Shown here in pieces: positions 17,901 through 26,680 of a DNA stretch of 64,000 nt; positions within the stretch are counted from its first letter, which is position 1; every line of letters begins with the position of its first letter. The DNA is from Arcanobacterium ihumii. GTDB lineage: Bacteria; Actinomycetota; Actinomycetes; Actinomycetales; Actinomycetaceae. Location: positions 868,001 through 932,000 of the forward strand of contig NZ_UWOS01000001.1 in NCBI RefSeq assembly GCF_900604515.1. Reading direction: 5' to 3'. The translations under genes were made by a program, and so were the position numbers. Under the pieces are notes generated by a model. It was not told the DNA's origin. It ran no database searches and was given only the letters and a program-made list of their open reading frames with translations.

Positions 17901-20900
17901 GCTTTGGTAGACGAAACGGAATCGACCATCGGTGGAGGTGATACTGTCTCCTGGATGGAGTTCTTGCCATGGGGAAAGCACGCTCATTGGCCTGTCTTTA
18001 ACCGTGTAATACGAGGCGGCTAGTCCATCAATTCCCTCATCATAACGAGTCGATGTATGTGGGGTAAGGTTTGTTTTGTCAGGCAACGGAACACGGCTAG
18101 TGGTAAACCATTCTTTCGGTGCCGGGCCGTATGCTTCAATCTTCCGATCATCAAGGTCATAGATTGTGGTTGATTTCAGTCCCGTTGGGTCAGTCGTGGA
18201 AAGAATAAGGTCTTTGACCGGATCCCATTCCTGCTCACTAGTTTTACCTGTTAGATCAGTTTCTTTCACTGTACGTAACAGTGAGTCATAGTCAATCTTC
18301 TTAGAAAACCCTTGCGGCTCTGAAGCACCATCAATGTGCATCAGTGTTGAGCCTGGAACATATTCGAGGCGATGAACAATCTGTTTAGCCCCTTGAGTAG
18401 GTGCTGGTCCAGTCACTGTTGATGCTCGCCCAATCACGTCATACGTGATCGACACTTTCGTTAAATCATCATCAGGACGTATACCGGCTGCTATCACATC
18501 ATTTTCAAGCGTTCCACGAACCGAGGTCAGACGCCCCAGCGTGTCATAACCGTAATCGGTAAAGTCATTACCTGGTTTTTCGATCCTGGCGAGTTGACCA
18601 TTCTTATAATGGAACGTCGTCTTGTCTCCATCGCTGGTGACTAGGGAACACAGCATGCCGACAGGTACAGGGTCAAAACCAGAACCCGCAACACACTGGT
18701 CGGCACTTTGTGTGGTGTCGTTATACGTCAATGTTGCTTTTCGTTCGTTACTTGCCCCATCCGTAATGGATACGAGTTTCGATGGGCTACCGGCATATTC
18801 GTATTTTAATGCTGCCGGTTGGCGATCATCGGTCGGTTGCGTAACAGACGCAAGCACTCCTTCAGCGTTAAAAATATAGGTACGACCATCGCCATCAATC
18901 AGCGTATAAGTGTTATCAGTGTTCTTGAACAACTGCCCATCTTCGTTCACAGGAGGCTTATACCCTTGCCCTGTTCCCGTATACAGATGGGTGCCACGCA
19001 TTGAGTCTTCCAAAATTACGTTGGAACCACTAACACGGAGTCGTTCATAGGCAACGTCACCATCAGCATCAATATTCATTTGCCACTGATCAGGTAGGAC
19101 CTGCGCTGTAGGTGTTAGCCACGATGATGGTACTGTCTGTTGAGGCGTCGTCGCGCTCTTAATTAGTAAATTAATTGATGCATCACCGTAGCGTTCAAAC
19201 CAATCAACAGTGATTGGTACTTGTCTTCCCGCTTCTAGTCGAACGGTATTACCCCAAGATTCACCGTATTGGTCTTTCCACAGGTCTAAAACTGTCGTGG
19301 GATCACTATTAGGATTGATACCTAACTTTATGCGGATACCATTATCAGCATAAGCACCAAGTGTGTAATCCCCACTAGTGGGAACCGTTAAATATCCCGT
19401 CCACCTAGCCATAAAGTTATCCGTTGGCATCCCTTGACCGATACCACCTTGACCAAAGTTAAGATTCATCGACGGATCACGGCGTACCATCAACAACCTT
19501 GACGGATCCTTCGCTGCTTCATCAATATCAGCCACACCCGGATTCGTATAATAATGCCCCGTCAAACCATGCTTTTGCTCTTCTTTAACAACCTCAGTAA
19601 ACAACCATTCACGTGGAACTACCTGTTCAGGAACCGCTCCTTTAACAAGGAGTTTCGCATAGGCACGTCCCGTGTATTCGAAATAGTCAACCGAGATAGG
19701 TACAACCTCACCTGCTTTGAGAGTGACTTTTTGTGAACCAGTGAAATCATTAAGATTACAACATCCTTTTGAGTAGACAACGTTATTGTTCACACGAACA
19801 GTCATCCGGTCATCAAGAACAGATCCGAAATAGTAATCCCCACTATTAGGTGCAACAAAATAGCCATTCCACTGAACAAAAACACCATCGCTATTAACAC
19901 CAGGATTCGGGTTTCCCATTCCCCAATCCATATCAATCATCGATTCACGTTTAGTTAAAACAGGATTCGTTGTTGGCACACCACGGGAGAAATCATAATC
20001 GTTTCCAACGTTCCAATATTTCGCGATAAGCCCATGCCGAGGCATCGAAGAGGAAAGGTAATGCAAACCAATACCAAGATTTCCGCCAAGTGATTCCATA
20101 GAATGTGAATCAACAGACGTATCAACAATACCGGTTGCTAAACTAACACCAACAGGGCCAAGCGTGTCATACGTTTGAGTACTATCTTTACCTAGCCTGT
20201 AGTCCACCTTAAAACTACGAACCCAATTAGGACTCGTGACCTGGCCACCTTTTGTATAAACATGCCAGTAATAAACACTGCCGTCTTGTAACACACCATC
20301 CGGAACAGTAAAACTCGTGGAGTCAATCCACCCCGAATTAACAATTGCTCCTGTTTCCGCATCAGGATTCGTTGAGAGACGGAAATAATATTGAACCGCC
20401 TCACCATCACCATCAGTAACCGGAGTTACACGTAATACTGGCTGTGAATCAACAACAACTTGATTATGTGCAGGTATTTCAGGAGAAGCTACCGGAGTAG
20501 AGGAATCATACGTCACCGAAACCCCAAAATTCGAGTAAGGTTTATACGACTTGTATGCACCTTCTTCTCCCCATACACTCCACCACGCACCAAAATCATT
20601 ACGATCAACAGCAGCTTGCAAACCAGCAGTGAAATCAAAACTAAAATCGGTACTCACTTGACCATTCGTCAAAAACTGGCCCGTACAGGCATACCCCAAA
20701 CAATTGGCATGACCGAAAGCAATCCACCGAAGATCCGTCACACCGTTATAGTTCGGAACAAACGCGCCATGAACCGTCGCATTCAGAACCTTTTTACCAG
20801 CCAGTTCGTTATATGGGAAATTGAAATACGACCGCCATGACTTCCAACCAGAACCATCATTCAACGTTCCAACATGAGCCGTACAGTTCGAAGAATTACA

Positions 20901-21929
20901 CGAATATCCATCCGACTTATACATATAGATACTCGATGCTCCACGGCCAAAACTTGGATCAATAACTATCGGGAAAGCATCACTAGGTAGGCCATTAACC
21001 CAAGCCTCATCAAGCCACATCTCAAGACCAGAACCGTCACCAGCTACACGCTGACCAACACGAGGTTCGGACTGCACACCACGATCATGAACATCTAACG
21101 TCAAGACACCAAAGCTAAAAGCAGGATCAATCCCCTCGATTGTCAACTCCCCGCTCTTAGTAGGGTGGTTTACAACCTTTCCACCATCAACGTCGAATAC
21201 AAAAGACTTAGCAGCCTTCTTATTCTTTACAACGATAGTTTCTTTAACCGCTTCACCACGGAGTTCATATTTCACGTCAACAAAAGGCCACGCATTACGA
21301 TAAACAACCGCATTATCACCATCACGCTCAGGTAGAACATCACGTCCACCAACTGGCTTGACACTAAACCGCTTACCGTCAACGTTAAAAGAAACACCAT
21401 CACTAAATGGTTTAAGATCCACACTAATCAGACCCGCATCCCCTTGGAAAGCCTGGGGATCATTAGAAGTAAACCAAGATGAAAACCATCCTAAAACGCC
21501 TTGATCTTCTTCAACTGGATCAAGTGAATTATCAATCTTTTTCCACTTCGAACCATCACGATAATTCACTTGATCAGGAGAAAACTCCATCGTTTTCGAA
21601 CCATCAGCATTCACAAACGTCGATGTGTTCTCAGTACGTTTCGAAACATCTTCACGGACACGCTCACGGTCCGGAGAATTGCCAACTGAGTAATCCGTGG
21701 CGCCCGAAGCATCATTAAACAACACAGGATCAGTGGCTTTCGCACTATCCAATGGTTTAACCTGCCCATAATCAACATCATGAGAAGCATCAGCCTTAGA
21801 CTCCTGAGCAACCACAGGAACAGGCATCAAACAATCAACAACAAGCAACAAACCAAGAACAAACGAAACCATAAAAACAAAAGATTTCGCCCATGAGAAA
21901 CGCCCCAAAGTCCACACTGACTCATGCAT
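14970..21929 (-). CDS. Giant secreted RHS/YD-repeat protein with DNRLRE-like, PA14 and B-lectin domains
   Basis: About 2319 residues from the ATG at 21927-21929, which has GGAG seven bases upstream; the frame is open for 34 more residues. Order: signal peptide ending VVAQE; a DNRLRE-like beta domain (about 330-470); a fibronectin-like segment (475-580); PA14 domain 1 (630-775); PA14 domain 2 (785-940); YD repeats (990-1285); a third PA14 domain interrupted by a bulb-lectin domain (1300-1565); further YD repeats (1590-2100); the RHS core end RFLQVDPVQGG ... DPVNDFDLTG (2150-2185); and a variable C-terminus of about 135 residues with two hydrophobic helices and the basic tail SPKPKKKRKR. RHS proteins form a hollow shell around a toxic C-terminal module used against neighbouring cells; the lectin and PA14 domains suggest glycan binding. 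The C-terminal segment is compositionally unlike the core, typical of module exchange. Confidence 0.93.
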   Translation of the reverse strand: MHESVWTLGRFSWAKSFVFMVSFVLGLLLVVDCLMPVPVVAQESKADASHDVDYGQVKPLDSAKATDPVLFNDASGATDYSVGNSPDRERVREDVSKRTENTSTFVNADGSKTMEFSPDQVNYRDGSKWKKIDNSLDPVEEDQGVLGWFSSWFTSNDPQAFQGDAGLISVDLKPFSDGVSFNVDGKRFSVKPVGGRDVLPERDGDNAVVYRNAWPFVDVKYELRGEAVKETIVVKNKKAAKSFVFDVDGGKVVNHPTKSGELTIEGIDPAFSFGVLTLDVHDRGVQSEPRVGQRVAGDGSGLEMWLDEAWVNGLPSDAFPIVIDPSFGRGASSIYMYKSDGYSCNSSNCTAHVGTLNDGSGWKSWRSYFNFPYNELAGKKVLNATVHGAFVPNYNGVTDLRWIAFGHANCLGYACTGQFLTNGQVSTDFSFDFTAGLQAAVDRNDFGAWWSVWGEEGAYKSYKPYSNFGVSVTYDSSTPVASPEIPAHNQVVVDSQPVLRVTPVTDGDGEAVQYYFRLSTNPDAETGAIVNSGWIDSTSFTVPDGVLQDGSVYYWHVYTKGGQVTSPNWVRSFKVDYRLGKDSTQTYDTLGPVGVSLATGIVDTSVDSHSMESLGGNLGIGLHYLSSSMPRHGLIAKYWNVGNDYDFSRGVPTTNPVLTKRESMIDMDWGMGNPNPGVNSDGVFVQWNGYFVAPNSGDYYFGSVLDDRMTVRVNNNVVYSKGCCNLNDFTGSQKVTLKAGEVVPISVDYFEYTGRAYAKLLVKGAVPEQVVPREWLFTEVVKEEQKHGLTGHYYTNPGVADIDEAAKDPSRLLMVRRDPSMNLNFGQGGIGQGMPTDNFMARWTGYLTVPTSGDYTLGAYADNGIRIKLGINPNSDPTTVLDLWKDQYGESWGNTVRLEAGRQVPITVDWFERYGDASINLLIKSATTPQQTVPSSWLTPTAQVLPDQWQMNIDADGDVAYERLRVSGSNVILEDSMRGTHLYTGTGQGYKPPVNEDGQLFKNTDNTYTLIDGDGRTYIFNAEGVLASVTQPTDDRQPAALKYEYAGSPSKLVSITDGASNERKATLTYNDTTQSADQCVAGSGFDPVPVGMLCSLVTSDGDKTTFHYKNGQLARIEKPGNDFTDYGYDTLGRLTSVRGTLENDVIAAGIRPDDDLTKVSITYDVIGRASTVTGPAPTQGAKQIVHRLEYVPGSTLMHIDGASEPQGFSKKIDYDSLLRTVKETDLTGKTSEQEWDPVKDLILSTTDPTGLKSTTIYDLDDRKIEAYGPAPKEWFTTSRVPLPDKTNLTPHTSTRYDEGIDGLAASYYTVKDRPMSVLSPWQELHPGDSITSTDGRFRFVYQSDGNLGVYGPNGAMWASNTAGRPSNRLLLQSDGNMALFNGTSVAWMTGSVNPYGGDVRLEIQNDGNLVIRSQAGAFWHTNTARFTANGANTSLIGQPKVNTTNIGSNAAQESHTWTGSPLPDKAMTWGLRLSGKIYLPTVGTWKLRVVSDSGVRISIDDVNAVDDWVDGTNRSHPIASINNTQANMPHRISIDYYHLAAQGNASFTFYLTNPSGVETADVRQYLKPGYSLTTSTKAHDSEQGNLETKTFYKDPAYGQVDHTVLDPGGMNFEGKTTTEAPGQGFLRTLSTSLPGGATTTYQHYGANEKRTNPCASGDTTTYNQGGRPKGKTEPDPDGAGPLQPRTTETVYNDKGDVIATRYNDDPWTCSTYDKRGRITETVVPSIDGKQGYRVTNNYAVNGNPLITSVTDDTGTITIENDLLGRTVKYTDASGEVTTSTYDDYGKLLNRQSKLGKEENTYDQYDRLTTYKLDGTVLASVFYDEYSRIDHVDYANGIHLSKITRDTLGRENSVTYTLANGQTITDSIERFTSGDIKSGIENGVNKQYTYDRVGRLIKAVIGNNTFDYGFGPQDPSCNPTPGYDAGKDGNRTSMSINGVTTTYCYNMADQLIASSDPTLTNAAYDGHGNTISLGDNDHQTRIEYDVKDRAIKITAGNKETLFTKDTLGRLTQRHVKEAGQTSSIVNYHYTGAGDAADYTTDANGNIIDKYLALPGNILLTIRPDTPDTTTYSLPNMHGDIFATTNSQGLLTGTFMTGPFGETLPTPNNTPTPLPANTVAGTTFGYVGQHQKITETTTPIPGGIIHMGARLYIPTLGRFLQVDPVQGGTDNNYAYVNDPVNDFDLTGQWSWSGFWKGAKKFVKAVGRVAVSVVSSAVDIAIDLGPVLVSTAATVAICAAFPAGCVAATVVLAGTAQLTSYAIRERGNMTWQGAGTEFVRGAALAYFPGRYLGKTAKAGKLKKISSSRKKSRSPKPKKKRKR

Positions 21930-22320
21930 AAGAAAACTCCGTAGTGCCAAAAAAATAATCAGATAGTTCAAGATACAACACAGCACACACCAAAAAGCAC
22001 CAAAACGACAAAAAATACCCAACCAAATCAAAACAATAAAAAATATATAGAAAATACATTTTCCTCAGAATCAAGCCAAAAGCAGAGTAGCAGCAACCCA
22101 ATTCATCTCATTTTGCTCAGGACTATTTTCCTAATTTTCAAGATATTTCCATCAGTTTCAGAGACAAATTACCCGAATAGTGATCCCAACCCACCCCGTC
22201 TTATCAACTGCAACGTTTTTCTACCCAGCATAAATAAGGAGTAGTCTAAGGGGCGGTAGTAAAACGCCTAACCACCCAAACGCGCTAGTCAAATATAAAG
22301 CACGTCAGAAAGGAGCCATT
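21930..22320. other. 391-bp divergent intergenic region between RHS and aminotransferase genes
   Basis: A+T-rich spacer with no convincing ORF beyond the unused 34-codon upstream extension of the RHS frame (21930-22031). It must contain promoters for both directions. The aminotransferase ribosome binding site AAAGGAG is at its right end (22309-22315). I see no clear operator or repeat. Confidence 0.5.
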
Positions 22321-23667
22321 ATGAAAGATCACACCGAAGGTAGGATTTCACAGGCCTTTTCTGCCGCCAAGGGAACTCGCCTTGATCCGTGGTTCGATCA
22401 TTATGCCGATCGCGCGCTTGGAATGAAGCAGTCCGAAACTCGCTCGTTGTTCGCCGTCGCCAACCGCCCAGAAGTAGTTTCTCTAGCTGGTGGAATGCCC
22501 TTTATCCAAGGCCTGCCCCTCGACTTCCTCGCAGAGATGACGGCGAAGCTTATCCGCGAGCGCGGAGCTACCGTCCTACAGTACGGCGGTGGCCAGGGGG
22601 AAGAAGAGCTACGTGAAATGATCGTCGAGGTCATGAAGCCAGAAGGCATTAATGCCCATCCGGACGACATCATGATCACCACCGGCTCCCAGCAGGCACT
22701 GGACAATATCTGCAAGATCTTTATCAACCCTGGCGACGTTATCGTTGCCGAAGCTCCTTCGTACGTAGGCGCACTCGGCGTCTTCCGCTCCTACCAAGCA
22801 AATGTTGTTCATGTACCGATCGATGAAAACGGTCTGATCCCTGAGAGTCTCGAAGAAACTCTGAACCAGCTCGAAGCGGAGGGCCGCCCAGTTAAATTCC
22901 TCTACACCGTCCCAAATTTCCACAACCCGGGTGGCGTATGTATGTCTGACGAGCGCCGCCCTCAGGTGGTAGAAATCTGCCGGCGTCATCACGTTCTTGT
23001 GCTCGAAGATAACCCTTACGGAATGCTTGGCTTCAACGGTGAAACCATGACGTGCCTCCAGAGCCTTGATCCTGAAACTGTGCTCTACCTGGGATCTTTC
23101 TCGAAAACTTTCGCACCTGGTTACCGGGTAGGATGGACGCTCGCGCCTCACGCCGTCATCCAGCGCCTCACTCTTGCTAACGAATCTGCGGTGCTTTCCC
23201 CTACAAAGATGGGTCAGCTTTCGATCTCCGAATACCTGCGTACCTATGACTGGATGGCGCAGATCGGCGAGTATCGGTCGATGTATCGTGAGCGTCGCAA
23301 TGCCATGCTTGATGCTCTGGATATCTTTATGCCTCAGTGCTCGTGGAACGTACCTAATGGCGGCTTCTACACCTGGGTTAAGCTCCCTGCCGGGCTTGAT
23401 GCCAAGGCAATGCTTCCACGTGCAACCAAAAACTTGGTTGCCTATGTATCAGGTACGGCATTCTATGCCGATAACCAGGGTGAAGACCATATGCGACTGT
23501 CGTTTTGTTACCCCACACCTGCAAACATCACCGAAGGTATTCGGCGTCTTTCTGAGGTTGTCAAGGCCGAAGCAGAACTTGTGGATATGTTTGGTGTGCA
23601 GGATCGGTTCCACACCACCCAAGGTGGCATTCATTCCGACGACGCTCCCAACATCACGTCCCTTTAA
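22321..23667 (+). CDS. PLP-dependent aminotransferase (fold type I, 2-aminoadipate aminotransferase/MocR-like catalytic family)
   Basis: 448 residues. Fold type I features: GGGQGEEELRE near residue 80, the PNFHNPGG substrate/cofactor loop (about 200), the EDNPYG segment with the cofactor-binding Asp (about 226), and the Schiff-base lysine in GSFSKTFAPGYRVGW (about 262). This is the subgroup of 2-aminoadipate and multiple-substrate aminotransferases; it lacks the GntR-type DNA-binding domain of MocR regulators. Preferred amino donor unknown. AAAGGAG lies five bases before the ATG. In related genomes the gene sits between the thioredoxin genes and parB, so it marks where the conserved backbone resumes after the RHS island. 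The ddl gene follows 66 bases later. Confidence 0.9.
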   Translation: MKDHTEGRISQAFSAAKGTRLDPWFDHYADRALGMKQSETRSLFAVANRPEVVSLAGGMPFIQGLPLDFLAEMTAKLIRERGATVLQYGGGQGEEELREMIVEVMKPEGINAHPDDIMITTGSQQALDNICKIFINPGDVIVAEAPSYVGALGVFRSYQANVVHVPIDENGLIPESLEETLNQLEAEGRPVKFLYTVPNFHNPGGVCMSDERRPQVVEICRRHHVLVLEDNPYGMLGFNGETMTCLQSLDPETVLYLGSFSKTFAPGYRVGWTLAPHAVIQRLTLANESAVLSPTKMGQLSISEYLRTYDWMAQIGEYRSMYRERRNAMLDALDIFMPQCSWNVPNGGFYTWVKLPAGLDAKAMLPRATKNLVAYVSGTAFYADNQGEDHMRLSFCYPTPANITEGIRRLSEVVKAEAELVDMFGVQDRFHTTQGGIHSDDAPNITSL

Positions 23668-23733
23668 TCGTTTGTTTTCAATAAAGTCGCTGTTCATTTG
23701 ATTCGTTTTCAACGGAATAGAAAGTAGGTAGCC

Positions 23734-24708
23734 ATGGATCGTCCGCTAACCGTAGCCATCCTTGCTGGAGGACTCACTCATGAGCGCGATATTTCTTTGC
23801 ATTCAGGACGTCGCGTTGCCGGCGCTCTAAGGAACCGCGGAGTTCAGGTCAAGGTTCTGGACGTCGACGCTCAGCTACTGCAGCGTTTGGACGCACTTGA
23901 TCCCGACGTTGTCTGGCCACTCGTTCATGGATCCACAGGTGAAGATGGCGCTCTCCAAGACCTTCTCCATCTTGCTGGCTACCCTTACGTAGGGACTGAG
24001 CCCACTGGTTGTCGCCTAGCGTCAGACAAGGCCGTGGCTTCGTCCGTGCTTGAACGTGCAGGTGTTGCCGTTCCCACCGCAACGGCGCTCCCTCAACCAC
24101 TTTTCCGTGAAGTTGGCGTAACCCCTGTTCTTGACCTCATCGAGTCCCAATATGGCTTCCCTGTGGTAATAAAGCCAGCTAAAGGCGGTTCATCGCTTGG
24201 ATTAACGATTGTGGAAAACAAGGCACAGCTTCCCGGCGCAATGGTTGATTGCTTCGCGTACGAAGACGTCGCCCTGGTTCAGTCGTTCGTACACGGACGT
24301 GAGTTTGGGGTTGCGGTTATTGATTTGGGCGACGGTCCACAGGCGCTACCTCCGGTTGAGGTCCAAGCCACCGGCCCTTATGATTTCGACGCCCGCTACT
24401 ATCCTGGCCGCGTAGAGTACTTCGTACCCGCACGCGTCAATGATACGGAGCTCGCTGCAATCACCGACGTTGCCCTCACCGTCCACAAGACCCTTGGCCT
24501 GCGCCATTACTCGCGTACCGACGTTATTTTGGACGATGCTGGCACTGCTTGGTTCATTGACGTGAATGTTACACCTGGCATGACGGAAACTTCGATTTTT
24601 CCACAGGCGGCGGCTGCATTTGCCCAAGCCTCAGAGCGCACAGCCGACGACGTCTACCTAGATATTCTGCATGCCACTCTTTCAGGTTCGGATAACTCTG
24701 AAGCTTAA
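23734..24708 (+). CDS. ddl: D-alanine--D-alanine ligase
   Basis: ATP-grasp enzyme that joins two D-Ala residues for the peptidoglycan stem peptide. Motifs: AGGLTHERDISLHSG at the N-terminus (D-Ala site 1), VHGSTGEDGALQ, the ATP-binding PVVIKPAKGGSSLG (about 148-161), and the C-terminal catalytic loop DVNVTPGMTETS (about 283-294; most members have NTLPGMT or NTxPG). 324 residues is the normal length. Plus-strand gene converging with parB; a strong hairpin lies downstream. It fits the many cell-wall genes in the window. Confidence 0.93.
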   Translation: MDRPLTVAILAGGLTHERDISLHSGRRVAGALRNRGVQVKVLDVDAQLLQRLDALDPDVVWPLVHGSTGEDGALQDLLHLAGYPYVGTEPTGCRLASDKAVASSVLERAGVAVPTATALPQPLFREVGVTPVLDLIESQYGFPVVIKPAKGGSSLGLTIVENKAQLPGAMVDCFAYEDVALVQSFVHGREFGVAVIDLGDGPQALPPVEVQATGPYDFDARYYPGRVEYFVPARVNDTELAAITDVALTVHKTLGLRHYSRTDVILDDAGTAWFIDVNVTPGMTETSIFPQAAAAFAQASERTADDVYLDILHATLSGSDNSEA

Positions 24709-24870
24709 AAAGAGTTCAGCACAGAAGCTTGAATCCCTTATTCTTAAGGCGCACCAACAAACTTTGAAATTCGTCAAGACGTTAAAAACTGCTATATCGG
24801 CGAAGACTATTAACTCCAACAACATTTATTCAAAGGTTACCGAGGGGTATTTGCTTGTTTAAATTTACAA

Positions 24871-24886
24871 AGTTTCACGTGAAACT
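24871..24886. promoter_or_regulatory. parS: parS site 1 (ParB-binding centromere)
   Basis: AGTTTCACGTGAAACT: the 14-bp core GTTTCACGTGAAAC is perfect, with the outer base pair changed but still symmetric. ParB loads here and spreads to segregate the origin region. Confidence 0.92.
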
Positions 24887-24914
24887 ATAAAGATCGATTT
24901 TGTAGTAGGTAATT

Positions 24915-24960
24915 TGGTTGTTGGGTTGGGAGTGAACCGTTCATCCCAACCCAACAACCA
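24915..24960. terminator. Bidirectional hairpin between ddl and parB
   Basis: Perfect 16-bp inverted repeat (24915-24930 with 24945-24960, 14-nt loop). Located between converging genes; it likely ends both transcripts although no strong T-run follows. Confidence 0.65.
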
Positions 24961-25039
24961 ACATTTAGCAAACATCTTTTGATGGTTTATAGTAATTTTT
25001 CTAATGCTTTATCGATCAAGTATCACTCTTCAATGCGTA

Positions 25040-26431
25040 TCAATTTTCTTTGAACAATACAGCTAAGATGCGATTCAGATCGTCCATCGAAGCAAAGTCA
25101 ATACTGATCTTTCCTTTGCGTTGCCCCATACTCAGCTTTACGCGAGTGTCAAGAGTGTCTCCAAGTTTCGCGGCAATTTCTTCAAGCTCTGGTAACTGTT
25201 CCTGGTTAGATGGTGTACGTTTGGGCTTTGTTTGCCCATCTTCACCCATCGCCACGATCTCCTCAATTGCACGTACGGAGAGACCTTCCGCAACAATTCG
25301 CTGCGCTAAGCGTTCCATTGCTGCAGGATCTGGTAAACCAAGTAGTGCACGCGCGTGACCAGCAGAAATGACCCCAGCAGCCACCCTCCGCTGTACCAGT
25401 GGTGGTAGCTTAAGGAGACGCAAAGTGTTCGAAATCTGTGGACGAGACCGCGCGATTCGCTTTGACAACTCTTCCTGAGTACACCCAAAGTCATCAAGTA
25501 ATTGCTGATATGCAGCCGCTTCTTCCAACGCGTTAAGTTGTGCTCGATGTAGGTTTTCGAGCAGAGCGTCCCGAAGAAGATCTCCATCTTCTGTACGGCG
25601 AACAACAGCAGGAACTGTTTCGTTTCCTGCGCGCTGCGACGCTCTCCAGCGACGCTCACCCATGATTAATTCATAGCGAGCATTTGGTGAGTCAACTAAA
25701 GGTTCACTCAGTGGGCGAACAACGATCGGCTGAAGAACGCCAACCTCGCGGATAGATTGCGCCAATTCTTCAAGGTCGTCTTCGTCAAATATTTGACGAG
25801 GCTGTTTAGTGTTCGGAACAATTTGATCAACTGGAATCTCGCCGAAAGTTGCACCTGGAACAGGAACTAATTCGTTTTTGGATGTTTCACGTGAAACATC
25901 TTTGTTGTAGTTGGTTGAACTCTTACTGGATAAATGTTCGGTATCCACGGCACTACCAATAGTGGCATTGGCCAACACGCCATTGTTTTCCGCCAGTTTT
26001 GTTCGAGTAGATTTATTAAACTTAGATGTCGACTTCTTGTCAGTTATATCCGCAGGTGCTCTATTTTTATCTGCCGTAGCGACGGACGATTTTGCGTCTT
26101 TCCTTTGCGTGGATGTACTGACTTCACTTCCCGCGCTGTTAGTAGCATGAGCAGTGTTCATACTCTTCTTAGTGGAGTTCGTGCTCTTAGAACTATTCTT
26201 AGTCTTCACCACCGACTTTCCGGATGCTGTTTCTTTACCTTCCTTTACAACAGATCCTGTTTCACGTGAAACATTTGATTCGAAGTTTTCTGGAACTTTA
26301 TTAGCTACAACATTCGATGCACTCGCGCTTGCACTGAAAAACACGTCAATCGGGCTGTTTTTATGTTCTGCTTGACTATCCGGAATAAGAGCTCCGATAC
26401 CGCGACCCAATCCTCGCCGTCTTTCAGCCAT
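25040..26431 (-). CDS. parB: Chromosome-partitioning protein ParB
   Basis: Binds parS and acts as a CTP-dependent clamp to organise the origin. Core elements: [17 protein letters not shown] (about residue 198), the arginine/CTP patch GERRWRAS (about 258), the ParB helix-turn-helix ([19 protein letters not shown], about 320-340) and the C-terminal dimerisation region. The protein has 463 residues because about 190 low-complexity residues rich in Ser, Thr, Lys and Asn precede the core; typical ParB is 300-350. That extension contains two in-frame parS sites, read as VSRET. Starts [17 protein letters not shown], a well-conserved N-terminus that contacts ParA. Follows parA after 249 A+T-rich bases with no gene. 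Confidence 0.95.
   Translation of the reverse strand: MAERRRGLGRGIGALIPDSQAEHKNSPIDVFFSASASASNVVANKVPENFESNVSRETGSVVKEGKETASGKSVVKTKNSSKSTNSTKKSMNTAHATNSAGSEVSTSTQRKDAKSSVATADKNRAPADITDKKSTSKFNKSTRTKLAENNGVLANATIGSAVDTEHLSSKSSTNYNKDVSRETSKNELVPVPGATFGEIPVDQIVPNTKQPRQIFDEDDLEELAQSIREVGVLQPIVVRPLSEPLVDSPNARYELIMGERRWRASQRAGNETVPAVVRRTEDGDLLRDALLENLHRAQLNALEEAAAYQQLLDDFGCTQEELSKRIARSRPQISNTLRLLKLPPLVQRRVAAGVISAGHARALLGLPDPAAMERLAQRIVAEGLSVRAIEEIVAMGEDGQTKPKRTPSNQEQLPELEEIAAKLGDTLDTRVKLSMGQRKGKISIDFASMDDLNRILAVLFKEN
25883..25898. promoter_or_regulatory. parS: parS site 2, inside parB
   Basis: Perfect TGTTTCACGTGAAACA within the parB coding sequence, read in frame as VSRET. Confidence 0.95.
26258..26273. 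promoter_or_regulatory. parS: parS site 3, inside parB
   Basis: Perfect TGTTTCACGTGAAACA near the 5' end of parB, again read as VSRET in the low-complexity N-terminal extension. Confidence 0.95.
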
Positions 26432-26680
26432 TTTCGTCTTCCTTTTTCTAAATCGATATTTCTAACGTTCTACCTATATTCCCTACAAATCGCTTTGTTA
26501 GGGAAAGATCTGGCGATCTTGTTAATCAAATCCTAAACTTTGAATACTACCCGGCGTACGTAACGTAATCCGCAGCTAATTTAGTAACCCGAATTCTACG
26601 CAATATTGTTTCTTCAACCATAATCACAAAGCATTCATTGATTGAACTCTAATCACCACTTCACCACTCCTGCAATGAAT

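Larger units (their letters stand above)
24709..25039. other. 331-bp convergent intergenic region ddl-parB
   Basis: Holds the first parS site (24871-24886) and a 16-bp-stem hairpin (24915-24960). Otherwise A+T-rich sequence without a convincing gene; a 63-codon open frame crossing the ddl end is judged spurious. Confidence 0.7.

Noticed and set aside
21930..22031. N-terminal extension of the RHS protein to 22031
   Set aside because: It would put a second hydrophobic segment before the signal peptide and has no ribosome binding site; the ATG at 21929 has GGAG at good spacing.
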